Below, piece after piece: positions 9,284 through 18,343 of a DNA stretch of 64,000 nt; within the stretch, counting starts at the first letter, position 1; the number at the start of each line of letters is the position of its first letter. This DNA comes from SSSZ01 sp036732025 (lineage in GTDB: Bacteria; Pseudomonadota; Gammaproteobacteria; Burkholderiales; Rhodocyclaceae). The notes under the pieces are model-generated. The model worked only from the letters and a program-made list of their open reading frames with translations, ran no database searches and was not told where the DNA came from. Position numbers and translations under genes: made by a program. Location of the stretch: NCBI GenBank assembly GCA_036732025.1, contig DAINDE010000004.1, positions 55,995-119,994 of the forward strand, written 5' to 3'.

Positions 9284-10218
9284 TGCAGGTCATCCTCGCC
9301 AACCCCCGCGGCTTCTGCGCCGGCGTCGAACGCGCCATTGCCATCGTCGAACGCGCCCTGGAAAAATTTGGCGCCCCCATCTACGTGCGGCACGAAGTGG
9401 TGCACAACAAGTTCGTCTGCGATGACCTGCGGGCAAAGGGGGCGGTGTTCGTCGAGGAACTGGACGAGGTGCCGACGGGTTCCACCGTCATCTTCAGCGC
9501 CCACGGCGTTTCCAAGGCGGTGCGCGAGGAGGCGGAAGCCCGCGGCCTCAAAGTCTTCGACGCCACCTGCCCGCTGGTCACCAAGGTCCACGTTGAGGTC
9601 GCCAAGATGCGCGCCCAGGGACGGGAGGTCATCATGATCGGCCACAAGGGGCACCCGGAGGTGGAGGGGACGATGGGGCAGGGGGGCGACGGGATGCATC
9701 TCGTCGAATCCGTGGAAGATGTGGAGCGGCTGACCGTGAAATATCCGGAAGCCCTGTCCTACGTCACCCAGACGACCCTCTCGGTGGACGATGCGGCCGC
9801 CGTCGTCGCTGCCTTGCGTCAGCGCTTTCCGGCGATCCAGGGGCCGAAGAAGGACGACATCTGCTACGCCACGCAGAATCGGCAGGATGCTGTGAAGGTG
9901 CTGGCGGAGCAATGCGACGTGGTCGTGGTCGTGGGGAGTCCCAACAGCTCGAATTCGAACAGACTTCGGGAGGTTGCCGTCCAGCGCGGACGGCGGGCCT
10001 ACCTCGTCGATCGTGCCGATGAGGTGGATGCCGCCTGGCTGGGCGAGGGTGAGACGGTCGGCGTCACCGCCGGGGCTTCTGCCCCGGAGGTACTGGTGGC
10101 CGAGGTTCTCGACAAGCTGGCAAACCTGGGCGGCGAGGTCCGGACACTGCAGCCGGAGAGGCGCGAGGACGTGGTGTTCCCGCTACCCAAGGAACTGCAG
10201 GATACGGCTCGGCAGTAG
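9283..10218 (+). CDS. ispH: 4-hydroxy-3-methylbut-2-enyl diphosphate reductase IspH
   Basis: IspH performs the last step of the MEP isoprenoid pathway, converting HMBPP to IPP and DMAPP with a [4Fe-4S] cluster. The three cluster cysteines are seen in NPRGFCAGVERA (residue 12), DATCPLVTKVH (about 96) and DDICYATQNRQ (about 197). The conserved HEVVHN, GHKGHPEVEGTMGQ and SPNSSNSNRL segments are also present. The length of 311 residues is typical. It is the last gene of the ribF-ispH cluster and converges on pilY1. Confidence 0.97.
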   Translation: MQVILANPRGFCAGVERAIAIVERALEKFGAPIYVRHEVVHNKFVCDDLRAKGAVFVEELDEVPTGSTVIFSAHGVSKAVREEAEARGLKVFDATCPLVTKVHVEVAKMRAQGREVIMIGHKGHPEVEGTMGQGGDGMHLVESVEDVERLTVKYPEALSYVTQTTLSVDDAAAVVAALRQRFPAIQGPKKDDICYATQNRQDAVKVLAEQCDVVVVVGSPNSSNSNRLREVAVQRGRRAYLVDRADEVDAAWLGEGETVGVTAGASAPEVLVAEVLDKLANLGGEVRTLQPERREDVVFPLPKELQDTARQ

Positions 10219-10243
10219 CCGGCTGCCTGAATCGTAGCGGGCG

Positions 10244-10273
10244 AAAAAAAAGCGGGCCGGTTTCGGCCCGCTT
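10244..10273 (-). terminator. Rho-independent terminator of the pilus operon
   Basis: A 9-bp stem (AAGCGGGCC / GGCCCGCTT, 10250-10258 with 10265-10273) and 6-base loop is followed on the minus strand by a run of eight T (the A run 10244-10251). It lies 20 bases past the pilY1 stop. On the plus strand only a weak T-rich stretch follows, so termination of ispH is less certain. Confidence 0.85.
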
Positions 10274-10293
10274 CCTATTGGCATTTCCCGTCT

Positions 10294-13200
10294 CTACTTG
10301 AACTTGATGAGTTCCCTCCAGGCAGCGCGCCGCCCGGCTGTACTCGGGGTCGGGAAAGGAAGGTTACCGCTCTTGGTTTCGCCGCTACTCGTTCTGACGA
10401 GATACTTGAGACCCTGAGTCGTCTTGATTACCACGACGCGGCTGGCGAGGGCATCGCCCAGGTATTTCGACGACCATCCGTTCTCGAAGCGGCCACCCGT
10501 CTGATAATCGAGTACGTTCAGCCAGCTTGACCCTCCCGGTATGCATGCGTCGGAACTGGGGATGTTGGAGGTGAATACCAAGGCCCCGGAAACGATGGTG
10601 GGGTGCGTGTTTACTCGCTCGGAGGGCGCCGTGGACGTATCGGGCAAATCGACATACCAGCCTTTCTTCGTCGAAAAGTCGACGCTGGTTCCCGTGGCAG
10701 TTCGTTCTCCGGAAGCCGTCGTGGTCAAGGTCTGAACCTGCAGATTCGACCTGGTCGGGCTATCGGCGATCACGGGTGTAAGTACGTCAGCCAGGTTGAT
10801 AGCTTGAGAAAGATCATCTATCAGCCCATACATCGTTTGAGTTTGGGAATCGGTAACGTCGGCATCGCCAAGGTATTTGCCGGTTCCGACATAGATGAAG
10901 CGCTTGTAGGTGCCGTCGCTAATCTTGATTTGTGCCAGCGCCGGTTCCGTCGTCACGGGCTGGGTGGCACTGCTACCGTCCTTCAGTACGGCCAGACGAC
11001 GTACCCCCCAATTGGCGGTATCGGCATCGGTCAGGTCAAAACGCCAGACGTTGCCTTTCAGGTCCCCGCCGTATACCTGGAGGACTTGAGGGTTATATTC
11101 CGCATCCTGAACAAAGGCCGCGATATGCGCCAGCCCTGAAGGGTCGGCAGTACTGCCGACGGTCGTGCTGATGGCCTTGATCAATTCTCCAGTGCGGGCG
11201 TTCAGGACGAAGAGGTAACCCTTGCCATCGCCGCCACTGTTGTCTGTCCCCGTGCCGTTATTGTAGCCGGCAGCCACCAGGACCACCCAGCCCTTGGCCC
11301 GGGTACGCACGATGACGGGGCGCCCGAAGACATACCCGACGTTGGCTGCAACGGTACTGTTGGTCGAAGCGTTTGGGAACTCCCAAAGTACTTTCGTAGT
11401 GGCGTTGGACTCGCTTGTTGCGTCGGGAGTGGTCATGTCGAGCGCGTAGACTCCGCGTCCCCCCTTGCCAAGGCCTCCCACCACGATGGTTCGCCAGTCA
11501 GTGGCTCCGGTCGTGCACGAGGCGTTCGCCGTGTTACAGAAATCCGCATCACCTTGAGTGGGAGTGGCGTCTACGTACATCCGATGAGAATATGTCTTCC
11601 GGGACAGCATGTTGAGTACGCTGGTGCCCGAATTCGCAGGGTCCGACATGGCGATGAGCCGGTTCGGTACGTAAGCCCAGTTTTCGATACCGCCAACGCC
11701 TGTCGTGGCGCTTCCGTTGAATACGTGAACCATTCCGTCGTTGGCGCCTTGGACGACCATCTTGGTCCGGGAGGCTTGTGCCACCTTCCAGGTCAGATAA
11801 CCCGGGTCCGTATAACGGCGGAACGGCGCCCTGATGACAACAGGTTCAGAGTTGATGATATCGCCCAGAAGATGGGCGCGAACCCGATAGGTGCCGCTGC
11901 TCTCGCCGCTCCGGTCTCCTCTCAGATAATCGATGACCGCCCCTGCATCGGACACCGATGGGGTGGCAAGCCGACTGGTCTGGGAAGCGCTTAGCTTGGT
12001 GGTGGTTGAGGCACTGTCGGGCTGGAACTGGACACCAGACGAGGAGTAGCCATCACCACTGTAACTCACGATAAAACGTGAAGACGCTGCCCGTGTGTCC
12101 AGCAGCGACTGGGCGCCTCCCTCGGGCGGGGTCAGTGATGGTGTCCACAGCGAGGTGCTGGAGGGGATGCCGGTGGTGACGTCGACAGCAAATGCATTGA
12201 GCGTACCCGTCCACGTTCCCGAGTTGTAGCTGGACGCATAGGAGGTATTGTCGCCGGCAGTCACGTTTGCGTTGGCCACGGCCACGGCCGCAGCGGCGCC
12301 GGCACGTGCATTAACGTCATTGAGCGCATCCGTCAGGGCGTCGGCAAATTCGTCCGGATCCGAGGCGCTGAAATAATTCCCCCGCCCGTTGATGGCAGCG
12401 TGAGCGAGGTCGTCGACGTTCTCGGTAGTACATGTATCGCACGGCGTCGGCCAGTTGATGACGGGCGTTGTCATGACCATGTTGGAAGTCGGTGCGGGCG
12501 TCAGAGGAACGGAATTCATCGCGGTGAACGCTGCTTCGATGGTGCTCTTGGGGATTGTTCCGTAAACACCCAGGCCAACGGTGAACGTCACCATGTGCTG
12601 CCAGAAGGCCGGATCCTTGTTGTTGGCGGGGACGACCTTGTTGGCGATATCCGCGCGCAGGTCGTTGACCCAGTAATACATCGCCACGTCGGCGAGAGTG
12701 TTTGAATTCCCATCGCTGTGCGGGTTTCGGGCGATGTACTGATAGGTGGTGCTGTCGGTGCGAGTTTTGGTAGATCCGTTGGTATTGTCGACGTTGCCGG
12801 TCGCAACCGACGCCCCGGAGCCGTTCCAGTATCCGTCTGTCATCAGGATGCTGTAGTTCTGTCGGCAGGCCCATTGCGTTCCGCCGCCGGTGCCCGGGAA
12901 TTCACCCCAGGGGCCCTTGTCGTCGGTTCTCTTGAAGTACTGGCCAACGTCGTCGAGTGCCTGGCGCAGGGGTGTCCCGGCGGTCGGCATGGTGTAGTCA
13001 TAAAAATTTGTGAACCAATTTGAACGGTCCGTGCCGGTGAATGCACGCACGCCAGTTACGATCTTCCGGGTCGAAGAAACGCCGTCGACTGTGGTGGAGC
13101 CTTTGTTGATGGTGGCAAAGCCGACGCGCATGCCCGTTCCTTGCAGGGCAAACGCTCTACCTGCGCCGGCGCGGGCGGTCAGGATGCGCGAGCGGTAGTA

Positions 13201-13956
13201 TGAGTACCAGTTGGCGAAATTCTGGATTTCCTGGGCATAGGTACAGGTTGCGGTGGTTCCAGAAATGCTGCAGTCCGTACGACCTGAGGCGTTCGTATGG
13301 ACAAACGGTGCAGCCGCGGATTTAATCTCCACCTTCGTGTAGTTGGCGGCGGTATTGTTCGCTGCCCCGACGGTGGTAGGCGCGGTTCCGCTGCCCGTAT
13401 ATTCGAAATAGGTGGCTGGATAGAACGTCAGGCTATAGGAACTGTCGCTGCCGTCATTGGCCACCCAGTTGCGGGTGTATGTCTTGTTGGTGGTGAGATC
13501 GGTGGTTCCCTCGCTGCTCGCGCCGGAGCAACGGTAAGGATTGTGACAGGCCGCCGTGGCCACCATGTTGGCCATGGAAGAACCATCGGCGTTCAACCAA
13601 GGTTTGTACAACTTGCTCGGGTTGTAATAGAGCGCGTTGCACTGGGCATTGCGGTAACAGCGCGCATACTTGTTGGCGATATCGAAGGTCGGAATCTGGT
13701 CGAAGGTGCCGTAGCCGTAATACGTGGAGCCATACAGAGTGCCTGGCCGGGGGAAGGTCAGATAGACCTTGGTGCTGTCTGGAATGACCTCCCACTGCAT
13801 GGAGCCTGAATCGTCGAGAACGAACATCAGGTTGGGCGAGACGACATTTTTCACGACCATGGGGACGTCGGATATGTCGGTGGCCATGGCTGCGGGGGCG
13901 ATAACCTGCAGGCAGGCGAGGAGAAAGGCTAACTTGCGTTGACGACGGGTTTTCAT
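10294..13956 (-). CDS. pilY1: Type IV pilus tip adhesin / assembly factor PilY1
   Basis: PilY1 is the large secreted protein that with the minor pilins primes and tips the type IV pilus. It contributes to adhesion, twitching and surface sensing. The 1220-residue product has a signal peptide (KTRRQRK, hydrophobic core, PAAMA) and an N-terminal von Willebrand A-like region with the metal-binding MFVLDDSGSM motif (about residue 45). The C-terminal PilC/PilY1 beta-propeller starts around 650 (HVFNGS..., VVGGLGKGGRGVYALDM, GDLKGNVWRFDLTDAD). The Asp-rich loop after WRFDL resembles the calcium site of the family. ATG 13956 gives the complete signal peptide. It is the last gene of the operon, 14 bases after pilX. 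Confidence 0.93.
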   Translation of the reverse strand: MKTRRQRKLAFLLACLQVIAPAAMATDISDVPMVVKNVVSPNLMFVLDDSGSMQWEVIPDSTKVYLTFPRPGTLYGSTYYGYGTFDQIPTFDIANKYARCYRNAQCNALYYNPSKLYKPWLNADGSSMANMVATAACHNPYRCSGASSEGTTDLTTNKTYTRNWVANDGSDSSYSLTFYPATYFEYTGSGTAPTTVGAANNTAANYTKVEIKSAAAPFVHTNASGRTDCSISGTTATCTYAQEIQNFANWYSYYRSRILTARAGAGRAFALQGTGMRVGFATINKGSTTVDGVSSTRKIVTGVRAFTGTDRSNWFTNFYDYTMPTAGTPLRQALDDVGQYFKRTDDKGPWGEFPGTGGGTQWACRQNYSILMTDGYWNGSGASVATGNVDNTNGSTKTRTDSTTYQYIARNPHSDGNSNTLADVAMYYWVNDLRADIANKVVPANNKDPAFWQHMVTFTVGLGVYGTIPKSTIEAAFTAMNSVPLTPAPTSNMVMTTPVINWPTPCDTCTTENVDDLAHAAINGRGNYFSASDPDEFADALTDALNDVNARAGAAAAVAVANANVTAGDNTSYASSYNSGTWTGTLNAFAVDVTTGIPSSTSLWTPSLTPPEGGAQSLLDTRAASSRFIVSYSGDGYSSSGVQFQPDSASTTTKLSASQTSRLATPSVSDAGAVIDYLRGDRSGESSGTYRVRAHLLGDIINSEPVVIRAPFRRYTDPGYLTWKVAQASRTKMVVQGANDGMVHVFNGSATTGVGGIENWAYVPNRLIAMSDPANSGTSVLNMLSRKTYSHRMYVDATPTQGDADFCNTANASCTTGATDWRTIVVGGLGKGGRGVYALDMTTPDATSESNATTKVLWEFPNASTNSTVAANVGYVFGRPVIVRTRAKGWVVLVAAGYNNGTGTDNSGGDGKGYLFVLNARTGELIKAISTTVGSTADPSGLAHIAAFVQDAEYNPQVLQVYGGDLKGNVWRFDLTDADTANWGVRRLAVLKDGSSATQPVTTEPALAQIKISDGTYKRFIYVGTGKYLGDADVTDSQTQTMYGLIDDLSQAINLADVLTPVIADSPTRSNLQVQTLTTTASGERTATGTSVDFSTKKGWYVDLPDTSTAPSERVNTHPTIVSGALVFTSNIPSSDACIPGGSSWLNVLDYQTGGRFENGWSSKYLGDALASRVVVIKTTQGLKYLVRTSSGETKSGNLPFPTPSTAGRRAAWRELIKFK

Positions 13957-13970
13957 GGCATCGCTCCGAG

Positions 13971-14597
13971 TCAATAGCGAATAAAGGTGGACTGGGCCCA
14001 GCCGACGGTATTCCTCGGCCCGGAAACGCGAATGGTGGCCCGGTAGTAGATTCCTTGGGGGATGCTGCATTCCTCCATCTTGTTCGGGTCGTGGCTATCG
14101 CACTTGGGGCTTTTCTTGGTGACGTAACATAGATCCGGCGCGGTTTCTTCCGTTACCGCCGTCGTGCTGCACAGGCGATCGACCACGTACCGAATTTCGT
14201 AGGCTCCCCCATTTGCGGTTGTGGCGACCGCGAGGTTTTTCCAGTCGACGGCAGGGGTGGTGGTAGTGGTCAGCTCTGAGGGTTCTTGCGCAAACATCGT
14301 CGCGTAGTAGGTCTTGTCTGACGCATTTGCGTTCAGGGCGGCGAGCGAGGCTGCGCTCTGCACCGCGGTGAAGGCCGCTTCCATCCCTAGGTCGACGGCC
14401 TGTACAGCCGATTGGCGGAAGGCAAGGTTGCCGGCGATGACGTTGCCCGTGTCAACGGAGCGAAGCAGTGCCATCGCGGTCAGGGACATGGCAATGAGGG
14501 CGATCAGCGACATCAGCAGGGCGACGCCGCGTACATGCTTGGGTGCCAGGGCCTGCAAGGTTTTCCTGGCGGGGGGCATGGCAACTGTGGAAATCAT
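13971..14597 (-). CDS. pilX: Type IV pilus minor pilin assembly protein PilX
   Basis: This 208-residue protein has the PilX N-terminal signature: a basic stretch, then RGVALLMSLIALIAMSLTAM as the membrane/pilin-core helix, then NxAFRQSAVQAVDLGMEAA. It lacks the G/F-T-L-I-E prepilin site of true pilins, as usual for PilX. ATG 14597 was chosen over ATG 14609 because it makes an ATGA overlap with the pilW stop, the same coupling seen at the pilV-pilW junction. The C-terminal part has four cysteines that could pair in the periplasm. It likely joins PilV, PilW, FimT and PilE in the priming complex under PilY1. Confidence 0.88.
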   Translation of the reverse strand: MISTVAMPPARKTLQALAPKHVRGVALLMSLIALIAMSLTAMALLRSVDTGNVIAGNLAFRQSAVQAVDLGMEAAFTAVQSAASLAALNANASDKTYYATMFAQEPSELTTTTTPAVDWKNLAVATTANGGAYEIRYVVDRLCSTTAVTEETAPDLCYVTKKSPKCDSHDPNKMEECSIPQGIYYRATIRVSGPRNTVGWAQSTFIRY

Positions 14598-15784
14598 AGG
14601 CCGGTCCATATGAGGTTGCGCAGGGGAATGATGGTCTGGTAAGTGCGGTAGCGATACCGTTTCCAGTCGGGATCAGCTCGCAGATCGATCAATGGCGCCT
14701 TGTCGGTCGCGGTGTCGTCCCAGGCGCAGGGGCCATAGTTGGTTCCCGCGTTGTTGCTGCAGGTATCGGTCACGTCTCGGGTTTCCTTCTTTGGGTTGCG
14801 CAGAACGATCGCAATGCGAACGGCGACGATACGCTTGACGTGAGTGCTATCCAGGGCAGTGGCAGCCCATTCGCCGGTTGGTTCGACCCAGTTCGCTATC
14901 GTTGGGGTGCTGGGCGCAGCAGATACACCATATTGTGCCTGCAGGGCGACTACGTCATTGGCCAGAAGGTCCGTGGAGTCGGCAGCGGAGGCCGCCTGAT
15001 TCAGAACCTGTAGTTGCAGCGAGGAGTTCACAGAATAGGTACGGAAAGAAAGGAGGCCCGGGGAATACACACTTACTTTTTCGGTGATCTTTGGCCAGCC
15101 ATGGGCCGTCTTGAAGGCTGTGTCCGGATTCCAGGTGTTTCCGGTGCCTGGGGCAATGGACATGCGGTTGGGGGTATTGGAGTCCGGAATGCTGCTGATT
15201 TCATAGACAGCACAGGTTGCGCCATCGGTAAGCATGACCACGGTGTTTTTGGGGAAACCGATGCCGCGTTCCACAATTAATAGGTATGGGTCCTCCGAAT
15301 CGTTGGGTACCACGCGGGTGGCCACCGATCCTTCCACGTCGTGCCCGATGCGAATGGCAATTGTGTCCGATCGCTTTTCCAGCGAGGCATCGGCAACATT
15401 CCCGTTGGTGATGACCACTGGCGAAAAGAATTGGCTATACCCTGGGACGGGGCTGGTTTCCACGGATGTGGACACGTTCTTGTAATAGCTGTAAGTGGTA
15501 GCGGATGCACATTGCGTGACTTCGTCTGCAACGATGCCCGCCCCGGCAGAACGAATTGCCTGTTCCATTTCCGTGACGACCATGGTTCCGCTCGACTGGG
15601 TGTCGGAGGCGACGGTGGTGACCCGCTTGGTATTTTCAAAATTTGCAAATACGAATGAAATTACCAGGAAGATGATCATGGCGATGACCATCCCGACCAT
15701 CAGTTCGATGATGGAAAAGCCCCCCATGGCGGCCGCCGCGGCAGCCCTGGGCTGAACGGGTTCTCGCAGGTTTCCGGTGTTCAT
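14594..15784 (-). CDS. pilW: Type IV pilus minor pilin PilW
   Basis: This large minor pilin of 396 residues has the prepilin peptidase site MGG|FSIIELMVGMVIAMIIF (about residues 20-40) after a leader of about 22 residues, longer than average. The rest is the variable periplasmic beta-domain. ATG 15784 overlaps the pilV stop by 4 bases (ATGA). PilW is part of the initiation complex that starts pilus assembly and carries PilY1. The identification rests on the prepilin motif, size and operon position. Confidence 0.9.
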   Translation of the reverse strand: MNTGNLREPVQPRAAAAAAMGGFSIIELMVGMVIAMIIFLVISFVFANFENTKRVTTVASDTQSSGTMVVTEMEQAIRSAGAGIVADEVTQCASATTYSYYKNVSTSVETSPVPGYSQFFSPVVITNGNVADASLEKRSDTIAIRIGHDVEGSVATRVVPNDSEDPYLLIVERGIGFPKNTVVMLTDGATCAVYEISSIPDSNTPNRMSIAPGTGNTWNPDTAFKTAHGWPKITEKVSVYSPGLLSFRTYSVNSSLQLQVLNQAASAADSTDLLANDVVALQAQYGVSAAPSTPTIANWVEPTGEWAATALDSTHVKRIVAVRIAIVLRNPKKETRDVTDTCSNNAGTNYGPCAWDDTATDKAPLIDLRADPDWKRYRYRTYQTIIPLRNLIWTGL

Positions 15785-16293
15785 GAGGCATCCATTTCCG
15801 AAGTGGTGACGTGGTTTCGCCAAGTGGTTTCCTGGGGGCGTTTCCAGCAGACGACGATGGTGACCTGGCGGCGCTTGTATTCGTTGCCGTTGATGGTGGC
15901 GGTGGTGTCGACGACCCGGATCTGCTGCCTGTTGGCGGTCGCGCCTGGCAGCGTTTCGGCCACCTGCTCGGTCCAACTGCCACCAGTGGTGCCGACGACC
16001 TTGGGGTTGGTGGAGGCGGCCCCGCCGGGAGCACAGGCGTCGGCGGCGTTTTCCGTGGCGTAATGGGCGTACGTATTGAGGTTGGCACGATCCACCCACA
16101 TCTGCGCAAGAATCTGGTTGGCAAGGTAGGAGGCGTCGGAGCGGTGCTTGGCATCGATGCTGAGGCCGATGGCCGAACCCTGGATGCCGATCAGGCCCAG
16201 CAGGCTCAGGGAGAAGATGAGTATCGCGATGAGGGCTTCCAGCAGGGAAAAGCCCTGCTGCTTGTTTCCTGGTGCAACGTGGCGGGCAGTCAT
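15781..16293 (-). CDS. pilV: Type IV pilus minor pilin PilV
   Basis: The 170-residue product has the prepilin motif QQG|FSLLEALIAILIFSLSLLGLIG, typical of PilV with its LLEAL variant, followed by the usual helix and a short globular domain with cysteines. ATG 16293 was taken; a GTG at 16305 would overlap fimT by 10 bases. It starts 2 bases after the fimT stop and overlaps pilW by 4, so the genes are surely cotranscribed. Confidence 0.9.
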   Translation of the reverse strand: MTARHVAPGNKQQGFSLLEALIAILIFSLSLLGLIGIQGSAIGLSIDAKHRSDASYLANQILAQMWVDRANLNTYAHYATENAADACAPGGAASTNPKVVGTTGGSWTEQVAETLPGATANRQQIRVVDTTATINGNEYKRRQVTIVVCWKRPQETTWRNHVTTSEMDAS

Positions 16294-16295
16294 GG

Positions 16296-16847
16296 CTAGG
16301 GGCACTTTCTTACGTCTGCGGCATCGCTGACGTTGGGGTTGCAGAGCTTTATGAGACCGCCGGTCAGGACGCGGATGCGCAGGTCAGGGCTCTTGTCGGC
16401 GGCAAGCACTGTGGTCTTGACATCGACGTCGACGGTGCTGAGGGAGGCGGAGCCGTCCGTATTGGCTATGACACGCCCGAGGGGGCTGAAGGTGACCAAG
16501 GAGGCCTTGTCGGGGTCCGTGGCCACGACGAGGTTGGTGGAGCTGTCGCCGGCAGGCTTGGTTTGAACGATCTTGGTGGCATCGGTATTGCCCGCCGGCT
16601 GGACGACCCAGCCGCGGGTGAACTCGCCGGAGACCACATCGAGGGAGAATTCGATGCTTTCGTTCCGCTGGACGGCGGTCGCCCGGGCGACCTGGATGCC
16701 GTTGGTGATCGATTCCGCCAGGGCGCGAATCTGGTAACCGATGATCAATTCCCGGAACGAAGGCAGGCCGATGGCCAGCAGGATTCCCATGATCGCTACG
16801 ACGATGCCTAGTTCGATGAGGGTGAATCCACGCTGAATGCGGTTCAT
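16296..16847 (-). CDS. fimT: Minor pilin / pseudopilin FimT (GspH/FimT family)
   Basis: This protein of 183 residues has a seven-residue leader and the cleavage motif RG|FTLIELGIVVAIMGILLAIGLPSF, then the GspH-type domain (IRALAESITNGIQVARATAVQRNE is diagnostic). FimT in some competent bacteria binds DNA at the pilus tip; whether this one does cannot be read from sequence. The start is 1 base from the pilE stop. Confidence 0.88.
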   Translation of the reverse strand: MNRIQRGFTLIELGIVVAIMGILLAIGLPSFRELIIGYQIRALAESITNGIQVARATAVQRNESIEFSLDVVSGEFTRGWVVQPAGNTDATKIVQTKPAGDSSTNLVVATDPDKASLVTFSPLGRVIANTDGSASLSTVDVDVKTTVLAADKSPDLRIRVLTGGLIKLCNPNVSDAADVRKCP

Positions 16848-16848
16848 G

Positions 16849-17325
16849 TCAGCACTCTCCCCCATTCACCAGCCAGCATTTCTTCGTGCCCGAAGCGTAG
16901 GACGTTCCCTTGAACTTCGTGGTGCCGCGGGTGTTGGTTTCGGTCAGGGTGAAGGTGTAATCGCCGTCGGTGTTCCCAAGTCCTTGCCCAGCCCTGCTGG
17001 CGGCGGTCAGGACATAGGTTTCCGCCGGATTGCCGACGACACAGCCGTAGGTGAAGTACAGGCTGTCGGGCGTGGGGGTGGCGGCGCAGGTCCCGCTTGC
17101 CGGGCCGTACTCGCGTTTGTCCTGGAAATACTGTTCCAGGCGAACGCGGTATTCCGACATCTTGGCCGTTCCGTCGGTAATCTTCGCCCGGCGCATGTAA
17201 TCCGTGTACTGAGGAACGGCGATGCCGAGCAGGATGCCGATGATGACCACGACGATCAGCAGTTCGATCAACGAAAAGCCGCCGACATTGCGTGGATAGA
17301 ATGTGGACTTGCAATTGGACGCCAT
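16849..17325 (-). CDS. pilE: Type IV pilin, PilE type, first gene of the minor pilin operon
   Basis: The 158-residue prepilin has a 16-residue leader and the motif VGG|FSLIELLIVVVIIGILLGIAVPQYTDYM, with the required Glu at mature position 5. The globular head has two cysteine pairs (C-AATPTPDSLYFTYG-C and C-WLVNGGE-C), and the last forms the D-region loop. Position and sequence fit the minor pilin PilE, but a role as a structural pilin cannot be excluded. It is the first gene of pilE-fimT-pilV-pilW-pilX-pilY1. A purine-rich CGGGGGG lies 8 bases upstream of the ATG. Confidence 0.88.
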   Translation of the reverse strand: MASNCKSTFYPRNVGGFSLIELLIVVVIIGILLGIAVPQYTDYMRRAKITDGTAKMSEYRVRLEQYFQDKREYGPASGTCAATPTPDSLYFTYGCVVGNPAETYVLTAASRAGQGLGNTDGDYTFTLTETNTRGTTKFKGTSYASGTKKCWLVNGGEC

Positions 17326-17444
17326 GTATAGAACCCCCCGAGAGTTGTATGCACTATATCCGTGCCAAAATGCCCTTGGGCTGGCAGGCGACCAATGGTT
17401 TTTTTTGCGGGATATGCGGTAGCTTCCAGGACGAGCCGCGGGGC

Positions 17445-17473
17445 TTGCTATTAGTCGTTGTTAAAAGTACAAT
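17445..17473 (+). promoter_or_regulatory. Sigma-70 promoter of rpsT
   Basis: TTGCTA (17445-17450), 17-base spacer, TACAAT (17468-17473). The start of transcription would fall near 17480, about 33 bases before the rpsT ATG. Confidence 0.75.
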
Positions 17474-17512
17474 CGCCTGTTTCTGCAACCGGATTCGACT
17501 TTAGGAACATTC

Positions 17513-17782
17513 ATGGCCAACAGCGCACAAGCCCGCAAGCGCGCCCGTCAAGCTGACAAGCAGCGCGCCCACAATGCCAGCCTGCGTTCGACGCTGCGTA
17601 CCGCGATCAAGCGCGTGCGCCAGGCGATCGAAGCCGGCGACAAAGCCGCCGCCCAGGGCGTCTATCAGCAATCTGTGGCGGTGATCGACCGTATCGCCGA
17701 CAAGAAGATTGTCCACAAGAACAAGACCGCTCGCACCAAGAGTCGCCTGTCTGCACAGATCAAGGCGCTGGCTGCTGCCTGA
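17513..17782 (+). CDS. rpsT: Ribosomal protein S20
   Basis: This small basic primary-binding protein of the 30S subunit has 89 residues. It begins MANSAQARKRARQADKQRAHN and has the expected Lys/Arg/Ala-rich helical composition, ending in AQIKALAAA. It is monocistronic with its own promoter and a strong terminator directly downstream. Confidence 0.98.
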   Translation: MANSAQARKRARQADKQRAHNASLRSTLRTAIKRVRQAIEAGDKAAAQGVYQQSVAVIDRIADKKIVHKNKTARTKSRLSAQIKALAAA

Positions 17783-17796
17783 CCTGTTCTGTCGGA

Positions 17797-17834
17797 CAAA
17801 TGAAAATGGCGCCTGAGGGCGCCATTTTCATTTG
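17797..17834. terminator. Bidirectional terminator between rpsT and the DUF3579 gene
   Basis: A perfect 17-bp inverted repeat (17797-17813 with 17818-17834) and TGAG loop: GC-rich at the top (GGCGCC) and A/T-rich at the base on both sides. It can serve both rpsT and the convergent DUF3579 gene. Confidence 0.9.
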
Positions 17835-17858
17835 TTGTCCTGGTTGCGTGCTGCAGGG

Positions 17859-18161
17859 CTACTTCTTCTTGTTCTCGATGGAGCAGACGCCGTCGACAAT
17901 CTGCAGGTCGTTGTCCTGGGCGAAGTTGAGCATGAAGCGATAGGCCATGGGTTCGATTTCGCCGAGGCGGCCATCGACGAATACGGCCTTTTCGCCGTTG
18001 TAGTCGCCGGGGCCGACGTAGGGGGAGTATTTCATCTTGCGCTCGGCGCCGAAGGCGGACATGACGCCGCAAAGTCGTTCTGCCCAGTCGCTCGGCCGGA
18101 ACTTTCTGCCTTCCCTGGTCAGGCCGACGATGATGAAGGTGGTTGATTCGGGCGTCGTCAT
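17859..18161 (-). CDS. DUF3579 family protein
   Basis: This 100-residue cytosolic protein has no signal or membrane segment. The sequence (FIIVGLTREGRKFRPSDWAERL near the N-terminus, KMKYSPYVGPGDYNGEKAV in the middle, and MAYRFMLNFAQDNDLQIVD) matches what I know of DUF3579, a small family almost confined to Betaproteobacteria and of unknown function. It ends in ENKKK. It is transcribed alone, away from the small gene at 18344. Confidence 0.8.
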   Translation of the reverse strand: MTTPESTTFIIVGLTREGRKFRPSDWAERLCGVMSAFGAERKMKYSPYVGPGDYNGEKAVFVDGRLGEIEPMAYRFMLNFAQDNDLQIVDGVCSIENKKK

Positions 18162-18283
18162 TGCTCCACTCTGCTTATATTGGCTCTGGCGGCCTTGGAT
18201 CGCGGCATTCTAGCAGAAGGTGCCGGGCTGTGGTGCGGACGCCATAATTATGTATAAATACCCTTTGCCGAGAACGGGATGCG

Positions 18284-18312
18284 TTGTGATTGCAGAATCG
18301 ACTGCATATACT
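18284..18312 (+). promoter_or_regulatory. Sigma-70 promoter of the small gene at 18344
   Basis: TTGTGA (18284-18289), 17-base spacer, TATACT (18307-18312). Predicted transcription start is about 18319, 25 bases before the ATG. Confidence 0.65.
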
Positions 18313-18335
18313 CCCGATATATCTTTGATATGCAG
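18302..18335. promoter_or_regulatory. Inverted repeat overlapping the -10 box, start site and ribosome binding site
   Basis: CTGCATAT (18302-18309) and ATATGCAG (18328-18335) are perfect 8-base arms 18 bases apart, with a smaller palindrome GATATATC between. The left arm covers the -10 box and the right arm touches the AGGGGG ribosome binding site. This suits a repressor operator; at RNA level only the right arm would be transcribed. Confidence 0.5.
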
Positions 18336-18343
18336 GGGGTTTT

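Noticed and set aside
17350..17367. Possible sigma-54 promoter before pilE (TGGCAC on the minus strand followed by TGCA)
   Set aside because: The GG to GC distance is 12 instead of the required 10; at the correct spacing the -12 element reads GT. A PilR-type promoter is not supported.
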